From contig JANXSN010000088.1 of assembly GCA_025352685.1 (NCBI GenBank), forward strand, positions 1 through 64,000: a stretch of DNA of 64,000 nt. The letters run 5' to 3'. The DNA is from Sphingomonadales bacterium (GTDB lineage: Bacteria > Pseudomonadota > Alphaproteobacteria > Sphingomonadales > Sphingomonadaceae). A program made the position numbers and the translations under genes. Positions 45,908-55,085 of the stretch are shown piece by piece. The notes beneath the pieces were generated by a model, which was given only the letters and a program-made list of their open reading frames with translations, did no database searches and was not told the origin of the DNA. Numbering within the stretch: the stretch's first letter is position 1; the number at the start of each line of letters is the position of its first letter.

Positions 45908-48034
45908 TCACGGTCGATAGGCACGCTGTGCGTGCGCAATGATGTCGGCGCGCTCGAAATGGACGGGCTTGAACCGGCGCGCCTCGAACATTGCCATCTG
46001 GTCGGTGTAATGCGGCGAACCGGGGCGGCTGGTCGCAGCGCCATAAGGTTGAATTGACTGCGACGAAACATGACCAGCCTTGTCCCAGTTGACGAGCATG
46101 ATGAAGCTGTCCCCATGTTTGACGCGCATCCGCCCATCGGGTTGCGGATCCCACGACGTCGCAGCGCGCAACGTATCGGTGCCGCCGTCAGCGGGAACAT
46201 CGATCGTCCCGTGGCGCAACCGCTGGAGGTCGCCCAACGGCGGATCGATACGGCCAAAGCCCTTCATCAACTTGTCGACGACCTCGCGAAGTTTTTCATG
46301 GGCATCGGGCAGAGCTTCGCCGTGATACGCCGCCGAATTTGCCATGTGCATCATCGATTCAGCCAAGGCGTCGGCGCGGCCAATGCCGTCGCTGTTCCAG
46401 TCCCATGTTCCCAGCAGTGCCTGCGCGCGCTGCAGATCGGGTTCCGTTCTCAGGTTCAGCGCCATGATCTTGGCGACCCAGGGGCCGGCAAATCCGGCAT
46501 GACTATAGGCCGTATCGAATTTGATTTGCAGCAGCCGTTCGGGGGTGATTCTGCCCTTTTCCGCCACCAGCAATTCCATCGCGCGGACGATGCGATTGGT
46601 CATTCGCCGTTCGATCCCGAGCAAAGGCGAAAAATTCTTGGGATCGAGTTCAGAGCCGGGTCCAGCAGCCAGAAACGGTGTGTTGTTCGAATTGACGACC
46701 CAACCCGAGGACGGGTTCACGATCTTAGGCATGCGATCAAAACCAAGGGCGCCCTGCCACATATCCGCCGACGTATCACCAGGAAGGACACCAGTGTAGT
46801 CATAACCGGGCTTACGCGGCGGAAAAAGCGCATTGTAAACGTACGCTATGCGCCCGGTTTTGTCGGCATAAATAAAATTGGTCGCAGGTATTCCGCCGAG
46901 CGACATGGCCCGGGTCCATTCATCCCAACTCTGGGCCCGCTCGATGCGATAATATTGCTCGACCATCTTGGCTTGATCAATGCCAGCATAGCGGATTGCA
47001 AACGCACCGTTCTTGTTCAAGATCACGGGGCCCTGGATCGCACGGTAGACAGTTTTGGGAATTGGCACGGTGAAGATGCCGAATTTCACCGGCAGCCAGA
47101 CGCGCTCACTCTGCAGGGGCAGCCATCTGCCATCATACCGGTATTGCTTTCCGTCGGCACTGAGCACGAGTTTGTAGACGTCGATCAGATCCGGATCATT
47201 GACGGTGTTGGTCCACCCAAGATTGCGGTTATGGCCCAACAACACGAAAGGCGTGCCCGGGAAGAGCGCCCCCGCCATGTCGAGACCTTCGTCCGAATGA
47301 ACGGTAGCTTCGTACCACGCAACTTGTCCTTCATAGGGCTGGTGCGAGTTCGAGATCAGCCAAGTCTTGCCATCGGACATCTTGTTGGGCGCAACCGCAA
47401 AGGCGTTCGACCCGTTCATTGACGGATCTCGACCGGCCGGCGTCAGCGCCGGAATCATGGGTGGCACCGTAGTGTGTGGGGGTTGCTTGTCGGCCGTCAA
47501 GGCGCCGATCACCGAATCGAGACCAAAGAAGAACGGCGAGCGCAACACGAACCCAGCGGCAATATCCTCGCCATTCACCGGAAACAGTCGGCGCAGTTTA
47601 ACTTCGTCCCGATGTTGCGCCGCATAGCGGTTTAGCCCCGACGCATACCCGTCAAGCACGGCGCGCACGTCGGCAGGCATTTTGGGAAACTCACGCGCCG
47701 CCGTTGCGCGGGCGCCGAGCAGATACCCTACATAGTCGATTTTCGCGCCGTCGCTTCCCAAGATTGCGCCCGCCCGTCCGCGTGTCATCGCAACAACTTC
47801 TTGAAGCGTTGAAAAATCGTCCTCGGCATGGGCGTAGGCGAGCCCATACGCGACATCGGCATCGGTGTGGCCGAAGACATGGGGAACGCCAAATTCATCG
47901 CGGATGATCTTGCTGTCGTACGTCTTTGCGGGCGGCGGCACGGGTGCGCCAGCGGTCAGCGGGTCCCAGACCATGCTGGCAATCGCAACCACGGCGATGA
48001 TTACCAAGAGCCACGCACTGACCTTACGAAACAT
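45908..48034 (-). CDS. Penicillin-acylase family N-terminal nucleophile hydrolase
   Basis: 708 residues from the ATG at 48034 with GGGAGGGAT upstream. An N-terminal membrane/signal helix (AWLLVIIAVVAIASMVW) exports it. The family start IIRDEFGVPHVFGHTDADVA (~43-62) and GLAYAHAEDDFSTLQEVVAM define the alpha part. Autoprocessing should expose Ser209 in MNGSNAFAVAPNK as the N-terminal nucleophile of the beta subunit. Beta-chain marks include LLGHNRNLGWTNTVNDPDLI, GWVVNSNNTPFLAAGPGSEL and GAATSRPGSPHYTDQMAMFE. Members cleave beta-lactam side chains, acyl-homoserine lactones or cyclic lipopeptides; specificity cannot be read. Confidence 0.92.
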   Translation of the reverse strand: MFRKVSAWLLVIIAVVAIASMVWDPLTAGAPVPPPAKTYDSKIIRDEFGVPHVFGHTDADVAYGLAYAHAEDDFSTLQEVVAMTRGRAGAILGSDGAKIDYVGYLLGARATAAREFPKMPADVRAVLDGYASGLNRYAAQHRDEVKLRRLFPVNGEDIAAGFVLRSPFFFGLDSVIGALTADKQPPHTTVPPMIPALTPAGRDPSMNGSNAFAVAPNKMSDGKTWLISNSHQPYEGQVAWYEATVHSDEGLDMAGALFPGTPFVLLGHNRNLGWTNTVNDPDLIDVYKLVLSADGKQYRYDGRWLPLQSERVWLPVKFGIFTVPIPKTVYRAIQGPVILNKNGAFAIRYAGIDQAKMVEQYYRIERAQSWDEWTRAMSLGGIPATNFIYADKTGRIAYVYNALFPPRKPGYDYTGVLPGDTSADMWQGALGFDRMPKIVNPSSGWVVNSNNTPFLAAGPGSELDPKNFSPLLGIERRMTNRIVRAMELLVAEKGRITPERLLQIKFDTAYSHAGFAGPWVAKIMALNLRTEPDLQRAQALLGTWDWNSDGIGRADALAESMMHMANSAAYHGEALPDAHEKLREVVDKLMKGFGRIDPPLGDLQRLRHGTIDVPADGGTDTLRAATSWDPQPDGRMRVKHGDSFIMLVNWDKAGHVSSQSIQPYGAATSRPGSPHYTDQMAMFEARRFKPVHFERADIIAHAQRAYRP

Positions 48035-48108
48035 GCCTATCCCTCCCGTGCTTCTTTGCAGCGCCTCTTGCACGTCACGGCTGCGCAGGACAGGGGCCAA
48101 ACCTTATA

Positions 48109-48687
48109 TTGACTGATCGAATTCGCGAATTCGACATAGTCGCTCAGCGAGATGCACCATTGGCCACGACTGTCGAACCCGAAAAACGCATTCTCGATGA
48201 TTTTACGCAGACCGCGTCGGTGTTCGCTCGGGCAAAGCGTGATGTCATCGAGAAGGGCGCCAAGCACTCGATCAACGGTCTCGACGTCGTGGATCCGTAC
48301 GACAAGCAGGCGACTTACTGGCATTGCGGGGCCGACCGGGCCTGCGCCCGGATAGGCTCTTGGTGGTTTATTTGCGTCTTGGTGGGGGTGTTGATCGGCG
48401 GGATGCTATGCCACACAACTGTGCTGGCGCCCCCGCAGACCCAGTCGGACATCGATCCGCGTATCTTCCTCGACGTTATCGTTTTGCTCGCCGCCAAGGT
48501 ACAAGCACTCTCACTCATGGTGAGCCAGAATAGCAGCGCCCGGAAGCGCCAGCTGGCCGGCTGGCCGGATCGAAGGGTCGATGGGCGCGCAAAGCGCAAA
48601 CGCGGTCCCGTATTAGCGCTGCGTCAACAAGAGACCCGTAACAACGTCGCGCCGATCGGCGTACTCGGCAAAAGCGAGGGCGAGTGA
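48109..48687 (+). CDS. DUF1003-like membrane protein upstream of lnt
   Basis: 192 residues, from an assumed TTG at 48109 (the ribosome site is weak). A charged N-terminal region (~1-80) precedes two hydrophobic helices: GSWWFICVLVGVLIGGMLC (~82-100) and RIFLDVIVLLAAKVQALSLM (~117-136), ending in MVSQNSSARKRQL. The pattern GSWxFI...DPxxFLxxxVxLxAxxQAxxxMxSQNxxAxxR is that of DUF1003, a small two-helix inner-membrane family; the match is partial (Q-A-P-I replaced by Q-A-L-S). Its stop overlaps the lnt GTG by four bases (GTGA), so it is probably translated with lnt. The C-terminal tail is basic. Possibly degenerate, but the frame is open and placed like a real gene. Confidence 0.6.
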   Translation: MTDRIREFDIVAQRDAPLATTVEPEKRILDDFTQTASVFARAKRDVIEKGAKHSINGLDVVDPYDKQATYWHCGADRACARIGSWWFICVLVGVLIGGMLCHTTVLAPPQTQSDIDPRIFLDVIVLLAAKVQALSLMVSQNSSARKRQLAGWPDRRVDGRAKRKRGPVLALRQQETRNNVAPIGVLGKSEGE

Positions 48688-50240
48688 CACGATATCCGAA
48701 ATCGATCCTGCTCGCCGCAGGTCTCGTGTCCGCGACCGGGTTTGCACCACTGAGTCTATGGCCGATAACGCTGATCACCATCGCCCTCCTGATCGCGCTC
48801 GTGGAACGGGCGCCAAACAGGCGCGCAGCCTTCGGCTACGGGTGGCTGTTCGGCGTTGGCCATTTCTCGCTTGGTCTAAACTGGATCGCGCATGCTTTCG
48901 ATTTTCAGGAGGCGATGCCGCACTGGCTCGGGTACATCGCCGTCGTCCTGCTATCACTGTATCTGGCGATCTACACGGGCGGTGCTGCAGTGCTGGCCTT
49001 CAGCGCGCGCGAGTCGGGTCCGACAGGCCGGGGGCGTTTTACTGTTGCCTTCGCTGCCGCCTGGATCCTGACCGAATATCTGCGCGCGACCTCGTTCACG
49101 GGCTTTGCATGGAATCCGCTCGCTGCCATTGCGGTAGGGCTTCCAGCCGCAGCGTACGTCCAGTGGATTGGTACTTATGGGCTTTCCGGCGCGCTCGTTC
49201 TGGTTTCCGGGTGGCTTTGGTGGTTCGGCGCCTGCGTGCGCGACGCAACAACCGGCGAGCGCGGGCGTGATCCCGCCCATATCGCCGCGGTCAGTGCAAG
49301 CGTAGCCGTGCTATTCCTGTTCTATCTTGGGGTTCCCGCCAGACCCTTCCACGCCTCAACACCACTGGCGGTGCGCGAGGTCGGGCCCGCGATTCGCATC
49401 GTCCAGCCAAACCTTAGTCAGGCCGAACAACACGACCGCAACTTTGACGAGGACAGTGTCGTCCGGCTTGAACAACTGACCGGCCCACCATCGACAACGC
49501 CGCGCCTCATCCTTTGGCCCGAAGCCGCAGTTCCCTATTACCTCGATGAGGAGAGGTGGGCGCGATATCGGCTCGCGAAACTGCTCGGGCCCAAAGACAT
49601 TTTGCTGACTGGCGGAACAACGCTGATCTACAGCAAAGCAGGCACGCTTATCGCGGCACGTAATTCTTTGTTCGCGATGAATCCGACAAGCGACCTGATC
49701 GCGCGATACGACAAGGCACACCTTGTGCCTTACGGCGAGTATCTGCCGATGCGCCCCATTCTGTCGTCTATTGGCCTGTCAAAGCTCGTTCAGAGTGACG
49801 TAGACTTCGTTCCCGGTGCTGGGCCCGGTACCTTGACGCTACCCGGTTTCGGCAAGGCGGGTGTACAGATCTGTTACGAGATCATTTTCTCAGGACAGGT
49901 CATCGACGCCGCGCACCGGCCTGATTTCATCTTCAACCCTTCGACCGACGCGTGGTTCGGGGCCTGGGGCCCTCCCCAACATTTGGCTCAGGCGCGGTTG
50001 CGCGCCATCGAGGAGGGATTGCCGGTGATACGCGCCACGCCGACCGGCATTTCAGCAGTCATCGATGCCGAAGGACGGCTGCTGGTGGCGCTGCCGCTCA
50101 ACAAACCAGGCGTCATCACAAGCCGCTTGCCGCTGGCAAAGGCGCCCGGGCTGTTTGCCCGGTTCGGCAACAGCGTCCCGCTCACACTTGCGCTGATGCT
50201 CGCCACCCTGGCCATTGCGCCGCGCTTTCGGCGAGGCTAA
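48684..50240 (+). CDS. lnt: Apolipoprotein N-acyltransferase
   Basis: 518 residues from a GTG. Lnt adds the third acyl chain to outer-membrane lipoproteins such as Pal. Six or more N-terminal membrane helices (~8-215) precede a nitrilase-fold periplasmic domain. The catalytic triad is Glu280 (LILWPEAAVPYY), Lys344 (RYDKAHLVPYGEYLP) and Cys397 (KAGVQICYEIIFS); one more C-terminal helix (VPLTLALMLATLAIA) follows. The length is typical (~510). It overlaps the DUF1003-like gene upstream; metK starts 50 bases after its stop. Confidence 0.96.
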   Translation: MTRYPKSILLAAGLVSATGFAPLSLWPITLITIALLIALVERAPNRRAAFGYGWLFGVGHFSLGLNWIAHAFDFQEAMPHWLGYIAVVLLSLYLAIYTGGAAVLAFSARESGPTGRGRFTVAFAAAWILTEYLRATSFTGFAWNPLAAIAVGLPAAAYVQWIGTYGLSGALVLVSGWLWWFGACVRDATTGERGRDPAHIAAVSASVAVLFLFYLGVPARPFHASTPLAVREVGPAIRIVQPNLSQAEQHDRNFDEDSVVRLEQLTGPPSTTPRLILWPEAAVPYYLDEERWARYRLAKLLGPKDILLTGGTTLIYSKAGTLIAARNSLFAMNPTSDLIARYDKAHLVPYGEYLPMRPILSSIGLSKLVQSDVDFVPGAGPGTLTLPGFGKAGVQICYEIIFSGQVIDAAHRPDFIFNPSTDAWFGAWGPPQHLAQARLRAIEEGLPVIRATPTGISAVIDAEGRLLVALPLNKPGVITSRLPLAKAPGLFARFGNSVPLTLALMLATLAIAPRFRRG

Positions 50241-50249
50241 GACCCGCAC

Positions 50250-50265
50250 ATAAGGACTTCTTTAT
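50250..50265. promoter_or_regulatory. Palindromic operator candidate before metK
   Basis: ATAAGGACTTCTTTAT is a near-palindrome (ATAA-GA/TC-TTAT arms with one mismatched pair) 24 bases before the metK start. Similar ATAAAGA-type palindromes have been associated with ArsR-family regulators of methionine/SAM genes in alphaproteobacteria, as I recall. The palindrome is seen; the regulator is inferred. The region is too short for a typical SAM riboswitch. Confidence 0.4.
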
Positions 50266-50289
50266 ATCCGAAATTCCGAAAGGCCGAGC

Positions 50290-51489
50290 ATGCGTTCGCA
50301 ATTCCTGTTCACATCCGAAAGCGTTTCCGAGGGCCACCCCGACAAGGTTGCGGATCAGATCTCGGACGCGGTCGTCGACCTGTTCCTTTCGAAAGATCCC
50401 GAGGCCCGCATTGCTTGCGAAACTCTGACAACCACGAATCTGGTCGTGCTGGCAGGTGAAATTCGCTGCAGGGGTGTGTACGAGAATGACGCATGGGCAC
50501 CGGGAGCACAGGCCGAAATTGAGGCCGTCGTGCGTGCGACGGTCAAGCGTATCGGTTACGAGCAGGACGGTTTCCATTGGAAGTCTTTCGAGTTCATCAA
50601 CCGGCTCCACGGCCAGTCCGCCCACATTGCTCAAGGCGTCGATGCCGTGGGTAACAAGGATGAAGGTGCAGGCGACCAGGGTATCATGTTTGGTTACGCG
50701 ACCGACGAGACGCTCGACCTGATGCCGGCGACGCTTTATTATTCACACAAGATCCTCGAACGACTTGCCGACGATCGCCATGCCAGGGTCGTGGACTTTC
50801 TCGAGCCCGATGCGAAGAGCCAGATTACGCTGGAATACGAAAACGAAAAGCCGGTTCGCGCGACCGCCGTCGTCGTGTCGACGCAACACGCCATGGGTAT
50901 GGACAACGACGAAGGCCGCGCCAAACTGCGCGCCTATGTCAAAGGGGTGATGACCGAGATTTTACCCGATGGCTGGATGCCAGACGACGCTGAAGTCTAC
51001 GTCAACCCGACAGGCTGTTTCGAAATTGGCGGGCCCGACGGAGATGCGGGTCTGACGGGCCGAAAAATCATTGTCGATACCTATGGCGGTGCAGCGCCCC
51101 ACGGCGGCGGCGCGTTCAGCGGCAAGGATCCTACAAAGGTTGATCGATCAGCTGCCTATATTAGCCGCTATCTCGCCAAAAATATCGTGGCCGCCGGTCT
51201 CGCTCGTCGCTGTACGATCCAGCTGGCTTATGCGATCGGTGTGTCCAAGCCGCTGTCGCTCTATGTCGATACCCACGGCACCGGCACGGTTGACGCTTCC
51301 GCGATCGAAGCCGTGCTGCCCAGGCTGGTTGACCTGACTCCGCGCGGCATCCGCACACATCTTGGCCTCAACAAGCCGATCTATCAGCCAAGCGCAGCCT
51401 ATGGTCATTTCGGCCGCAAGCCCGATGGCGATTTTTTTCCATGGGAGAAAACCGATCTGGTCGCGGCGCTCAAGGCTGAATTTGCCTAG
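50290..51489 (+). CDS. metK: S-adenosylmethionine synthase
   Basis: 399 residues. MetK makes SAM from methionine and ATP. The N-terminal signature [20 protein letters not shown] (7-26) includes the catalytic His; the methionine loop [20 protein letters not shown] (~123-142) and the phosphate-binding [20 protein letters not shown] (~270-289) follow. The C-terminus has [17 protein letters not shown]. The size is normal. The product feeds the methyltransferases in this window (TrmB, RsmE). A palindrome at 50250 may regulate it. Confidence 0.97.
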   Translation: MRSQFLFTSESVSEGHPDKVADQISDAVVDLFLSKDPEARIACETLTTTNLVVLAGEIRCRGVYENDAWAPGAQAEIEAVVRATVKRIGYEQDGFHWKSFEFINRLHGQSAHIAQGVDAVGNKDEGAGDQGIMFGYATDETLDLMPATLYYSHKILERLADDRHARVVDFLEPDAKSQITLEYENEKPVRATAVVVSTQHAMGMDNDEGRAKLRAYVKGVMTEILPDGWMPDDAEVYVNPTGCFEIGGPDGDAGLTGRKIIVDTYGGAAPHGGGAFSGKDPTKVDRSAAYISRYLAKNIVAAGLARRCTIQLAYAIGVSKPLSLYVDTHGTGTVDASAIEAVLPRLVDLTPRGIRTHLGLNKPIYQPSAAYGHFGRKPDGDFFPWEKTDLVAALKAEFA

Positions 51490-51880
51490 CTCGCGCAGCA
51501 ACTGCATCGCGCCGGACTCTCGCTTTGAACACAAGCGCGTGCGATGCTGGTAACCGGGTAGCGGCTGCGGCTCACCTGACGCCCACGGCCGGTGCCGCTG
51601 CCTTCGGACCAGCGGAGGCTGCTATTCGCGGTCGTCTGCCAGCAGCGGCAAATAGGCTTTTCGATCTGTCGGCGAGCAAAAGCACGACTCGGAGCGTAAG
51701 ACGGCGGTCGTGCCTGGCCTTGCGACACTCTTGCCGGCAAAAGCTGCAAGCCGACGGCCTGAATTTAAAAGCTGCAGCCTTTTATGGTGCCTGGCGGCGC
51801 TCCGCCGGCGCAACCCGAACTCCTTCGATCCCGGCCGCCAGGATGAGGGCATATGCTTGCGTCAACGCCAGGATGAAATC
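51490..51880. other. Intergenic between metK and trmB, nothing recognised
   Basis: About 390 bases with frames on both strands that are Arg/Cys/Ser-rich and unconvincing. A GTG at 51710 in the trmB frame would add 57 non-conserved residues; the sequence is not TrmB-like. No tRNA or strong terminator was seen. Confidence 0.4.
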
Positions 51881-52564
51881 ATGTCAAACGACCCGCTGAT
51901 CATCGGCCGCCTATTCGGGCGACGTGCAGGGCACAAGCTGCGCCAGGGGCAGGCGCTCCTTGTCGATGAGCTGTTACCGCAGCTTGCTGTGCCGAACGGG
52001 CCGCTCGATGCCAAAGCCATATTTGGAAATGATTGTCCTATAGAAGTCGAAATTGGTTTCGGCGGAGGAGAGCATTTGGCTGGGCAAGCAGCGATGCGGC
52101 CCGGCACCGGCTTCATTGGGTGCGAGCCTTTCCTGAACGGTGTCGTCGGGGCGTTGGGGCACATCCGCGACAACAAGTTGGACAACGTGCGCCTTCACAT
52201 GGGCGACGCGCTCGATGTCCTCAACCGTCTGCCCGATGCCTCGCTTGATCGGGTTTATCTTCTGCACCCCGATCCTTGGCCTAAGACCCGGCACGCCAAG
52301 CGGCGGTTCATGAATCCGGGCCCGATCAACATGGTTGCGCGCAAGCTGAAATCGGGTGGAGAGTTCCGCTTTGGCACCGACCATCCGGTCTATGTGGCGC
52401 ATGCGATGATGGTCATGCAGCGCCAAGTCGGACGCTTGGATTGGTGCATCGAAACGGCGCAGGATTTCCTGACCCGCCCCGCGGACTGGCCGGAGACGCG
52501 CTACGAGCGCAAAGCCCGCAGGCTGGGTCATGAGGTCTGGTACTTCCGTTACGTGCGCCGGTAG
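51881..52564 (+). CDS. trmB: tRNA (guanine46-N7)-methyltransferase
   Basis: 227 residues from the ATG at 51881 with CAGGA upstream. TrmB methylates G46 in the tRNA variable loop using SAM. The SAM-binding motif is VEIGFGGGEHLAGQA (~54-68); the tRNA/substrate motif LLHPDPWPKTRHAKRRFMNP (~127-146) and the C-terminal TRPADWPETRYERKARRLGH are characteristic. Length fits the family. It is monocistronic, with 391 bases before and 383 after it. Confidence 0.95.
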   Translation: MSNDPLIIGRLFGRRAGHKLRQGQALLVDELLPQLAVPNGPLDAKAIFGNDCPIEVEIGFGGGEHLAGQAAMRPGTGFIGCEPFLNGVVGALGHIRDNKLDNVRLHMGDALDVLNRLPDASLDRVYLLHPDPWPKTRHAKRRFMNPGPINMVARKLKSGGEFRFGTDHPVYVAHAMMVMQRQVGRLDWCIETAQDFLTRPADWPETRYERKARRLGHEVWYFRYVRR

Positions 52565-52947
52565 TGAGCTTCCAGAGACGCACAAGATTCCGGGTTTTTG
52601 AGCGTCGTGACGTGCCCCCGACATGAACGCCAGTCGAGTTTGTGGAGTGCGGTGCAGCGCCTGATCACGAGGCCCGGGTCAGCCGGGCTCATCATATTTG
52701 TGTGCCCAGCCCCTTTCGTACGGTCGCAAGCTCGCGCGGCCGGAACTCATCGCGCGCCAGATCCGATCCGACATATGACGTATCAATGAACCGGACATAT
52801 CGCGGGCTCTCGACACTCTCGACGCACGGGCTTGCCGCAAGTCGTACTTCGGCCTATACCGCTATTGTCTTCCTTACATCATCGGTGTTTGGGTTCGGCG
52901 CCGCAAGGCTCCGGGCACGAGACACACTCGTTTTGTCGAAAGTAACA
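52565..52947. other. Leader region before rimP-nusA-infB, no gene recognised
   Basis: 383 bases. In some bacteria a tRNA-Met gene precedes rimP; no cloverleaf was found here. The rimP frame is open through most of it, but the translation is not RimP-like. The operon promoter should lie here. A short GC hairpin (52672-52688) without a T run may be the trmB end. Confidence 0.4.
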
Positions 52948-53490
52948 ATGGCCGATATCGCCGCTCTCACCGCATTGATCGAACCTGAATCGATAGCTTT
53001 GGGGATGCGGCTTGTGCGCGTCGGTTTTTTCGGCGGCAAGTCGGACCCGACGCTTCAAGTGATGGCCGAGCGGCCGGACACGCGGCAGCTGACGCTCGAC
53101 GATTGTGCAGTATTGTCGCGACGGCTATCCGAAGTGCTCGATGCGCTCGATGGCACGCCTAACGATCCAATCGACGAGGCCTATCGGCTCGAAGTCAGCT
53201 CGCCCGGCATCGACCGCCCGCTGACTCGCCTGTCGGATTATACCGACTGGGCCGGTCACGAGGCGCGAATCAAGCTGGTCGAGCCAATCGAGGGCCGCAA
53301 GATGTTTGACGCCGATTTGACGGGCGTTGAGGGCGAAGATGTGCTGGTCGTTGCCAAACACGGAGCAATGCAGATTCCGTTCGCAGCAATCGCGACAGCG
53401 AAACTGATTTTGACCGACAAACTCATCAAGGCAACCAAACCGCTCGATGCGCACGGTGCCGACAAGATTATCGAAGAGGAAGTAAACTGA
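52948..53490 (+). CDS. rimP: Ribosome maturation factor RimP
   Basis: 180 residues from the ATG at 52948 (MADIAALTALIEPESIALGM); a ribosome site is weak. RimP assists 30S assembly, early S5/S12 binding. The N-terminal alpha/beta domain has RLVRVGFFGGKSDPTLQVMA and DCAVLSRRLSEVLDAL; the signature YRLEVSSPGIDRPLTRLSDY (~87-106) follows, then the SH3-like C-terminal domain (DADLTGVEGEDVLVVAKHGA). It is the first gene of the rimP-nusA-ylxR-infB-rbfA operon. Its TGA overlaps the nusA ATG (TGATG). Confidence 0.93.
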   Translation: MADIAALTALIEPESIALGMRLVRVGFFGGKSDPTLQVMAERPDTRQLTLDDCAVLSRRLSEVLDALDGTPNDPIDEAYRLEVSSPGIDRPLTRLSDYTDWAGHEARIKLVEPIEGRKMFDADLTGVEGEDVLVVAKHGAMQIPFAAIATAKLILTDKLIKATKPLDAHGADKIIEEEVN

Positions 53491-55085
53491 TGGCCTCCAC
53501 TGCCCCCGCTGCTGCCAACAAGGCTGAGCTCCTCGCGATTGCCGATGCGGTCGCCAAGGAAAAGTTGATCCCGCGCGAGATCGTGATCGACGCGATGGAA
53601 GACGCGATTCAGCGTGCAGCCAAGGCGCGGTATGGCGCGGAAAACGATATTCGCGCTAAGATCGATACCACGACTGGCGATCTTCGCTTGTGGCGGGTCG
53701 TCGAGGTCGTCGAGCAGGTCGAAGACTATTTCAAACAAGTCAGCCTTGAAGGCGGCGAAAAGCTTCAGCCGGGCGCCGCCATCGGCGACTTCATCGTTGA
53801 TCCTCTGCCCAATATCGAATTCGGCCGCATCGCCGCGCAAGCCTCGAAGCAGGTGATCTTTCAAAAAGTCCGGGACGCCGAACGCGAGCGCCAGTACGAG
53901 GAGTTCAAGGACCGGGCGGGTGAGATCATCACCGGTGTCGTCAAGCGCGTGGAATTCGGCCATGTCGTCGTGGATCTTGGCCGCGCCGAAGGGGTCATCC
54001 GGCGCGACGCGCAAATCCCACGCGAGGTCGTCCGCGTCGGCGACCGGATCCGGAGCTTGATTCTAAAGGTCGTGCGTGAAACGCGCGGTCCGCAGATTTT
54101 CCTCAGCCGCGCGCACCCCGACTTCATGAAGAAGTTGTTCGCGCAGGAAGTGCCCGAAATTTATGATGGCATCATCACGATCATGGCTGCTGCTCGCGAC
54201 CCAGGCAGCCGCGCCAAGATCGGCGTGATCAGCCGCGATGGGAGCATCGACCCGGTCGGCGCGTGCGTGGGTATGAAGGGGAGCCGCGTTCAAGCCGTCG
54301 TCCAAGAAATGCAGGGTGAAAAGATCGATATCATTCCGTGGTCTTCTGATATCGCAACCTTTGTCGTCAATGCTTTGCAGCCGGCCAACGTAAGCCGCGT
54401 CGTCATTGACGAGGAAGAAGAACGAATTGAAGTCGTTGTTCCCGACGATCAGCTTAGCCTTGCTATTGGTCGTCGCGGCCAGAACGTGCGCCTTGCCAGC
54501 CAGCTCACAGGTAAGGCCATCGACATTCTCACCGAGGCCGACGCCAGCGAAAAGCGCCAGAAGGAATTCGTCGAACGGTCTGAGCTTTTCCAGAACGAAC
54601 TCGACGTCGATGAGACACTGGCCCAGCTGCTTGTCGCCGAAGGGTTCACAAGCCTCGAGGAGGTCGCCTACGTCGAGGTCAGTGAGATTTCGGACATCGA
54701 AGGGTTCGATGGAGAACTGGGGGCCGAGCTTCAGAACCGCGCGACCGAAGCTCTCGAGCGCCGCGAGGAGGCCAACCGAGAGCTGCGACGCTCGCTCGGT
54801 GTCGAAGACGCCATTGCCACGATGCCGCACCTCAACGAAGCCATGCTGGTTACACTCGGCAAGGCAGGCATCAAGACGCTCGACGATCTCGCCGACCTTG
54901 CCACCGACGAGCTGATCCAGAAGCGCCGCGTCGAGCCCCGCCGCAAGACGGTACCGACCAACGAGCCCAAAGGCGGAATTCTCACCGAATATAATTTGAG
55001 CGAAGAGCAGGGTAACGAGATCATCATGGCGGCCCGCGCGCATTGGTTCGAAGAGGAGGACGCCGTTGCGGAACCCTCGCAATGA
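53490..55085 (+). CDS. nusA: Transcription termination/antitermination factor NusA
   Basis: 531 residues. NusA binds RNA polymerase and controls pausing, termination and antitermination. N-terminal domain (KLIPREIVIDAMEDAIQRAA, ~30-49), S1 domain (EIITGVVKRVEFGHVVVDLG, ~144-163), KH1 with DPVGACVGMKGSRVQAVVQE (~253-272) and KH2 with LAIGRRGQNVRLASQLTG (~324-341) come in order. Acidic C-terminal repeats (~365-495) and a tail of ~35 residues ending HWFEEEDAVAEPSQ follow. It starts one base within the rimP stop; its 3' end overlaps ylxR by 20 bases. Confidence 0.96.
   Translation: MASTAPAAANKAELLAIADAVAKEKLIPREIVIDAMEDAIQRAAKARYGAENDIRAKIDTTTGDLRLWRVVEVVEQVEDYFKQVSLEGGEKLQPGAAIGDFIVDPLPNIEFGRIAAQASKQVIFQKVRDAERERQYEEFKDRAGEIITGVVKRVEFGHVVVDLGRAEGVIRRDAQIPREVVRVGDRIRSLILKVVRETRGPQIFLSRAHPDFMKKLFAQEVPEIYDGIITIMAAARDPGSRAKIGVISRDGSIDPVGACVGMKGSRVQAVVQEMQGEKIDIIPWSSDIATFVVNALQPANVSRVVIDEEEERIEVVVPDDQLSLAIGRRGQNVRLASQLTGKAIDILTEADASEKRQKEFVERSELFQNELDVDETLAQLLVAEGFTSLEEVAYVEVSEISDIEGFDGELGAELQNRATEALERREEANRELRRSLGVEDAIATMPHLNEAMLVTLGKAGIKTLDDLADLATDELIQKRRVEPRRKTVPTNEPKGGILTEYNLSEEQGNEIIMAARAHWFEEEDAVAEPSQ

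Noticed and set aside
52672-52688. GCCCGG/CCGGGC hairpin after trmB as a terminator
   Set aside because: Six-pair stem with a five-base loop but no T run after it; too common in GC-rich DNA to call.
52565-52947. tRNA-Met gene before rimP, as in E. coli
   Set aside because: No T-loop consensus (GTTCRANYC) or acceptor pairing found.
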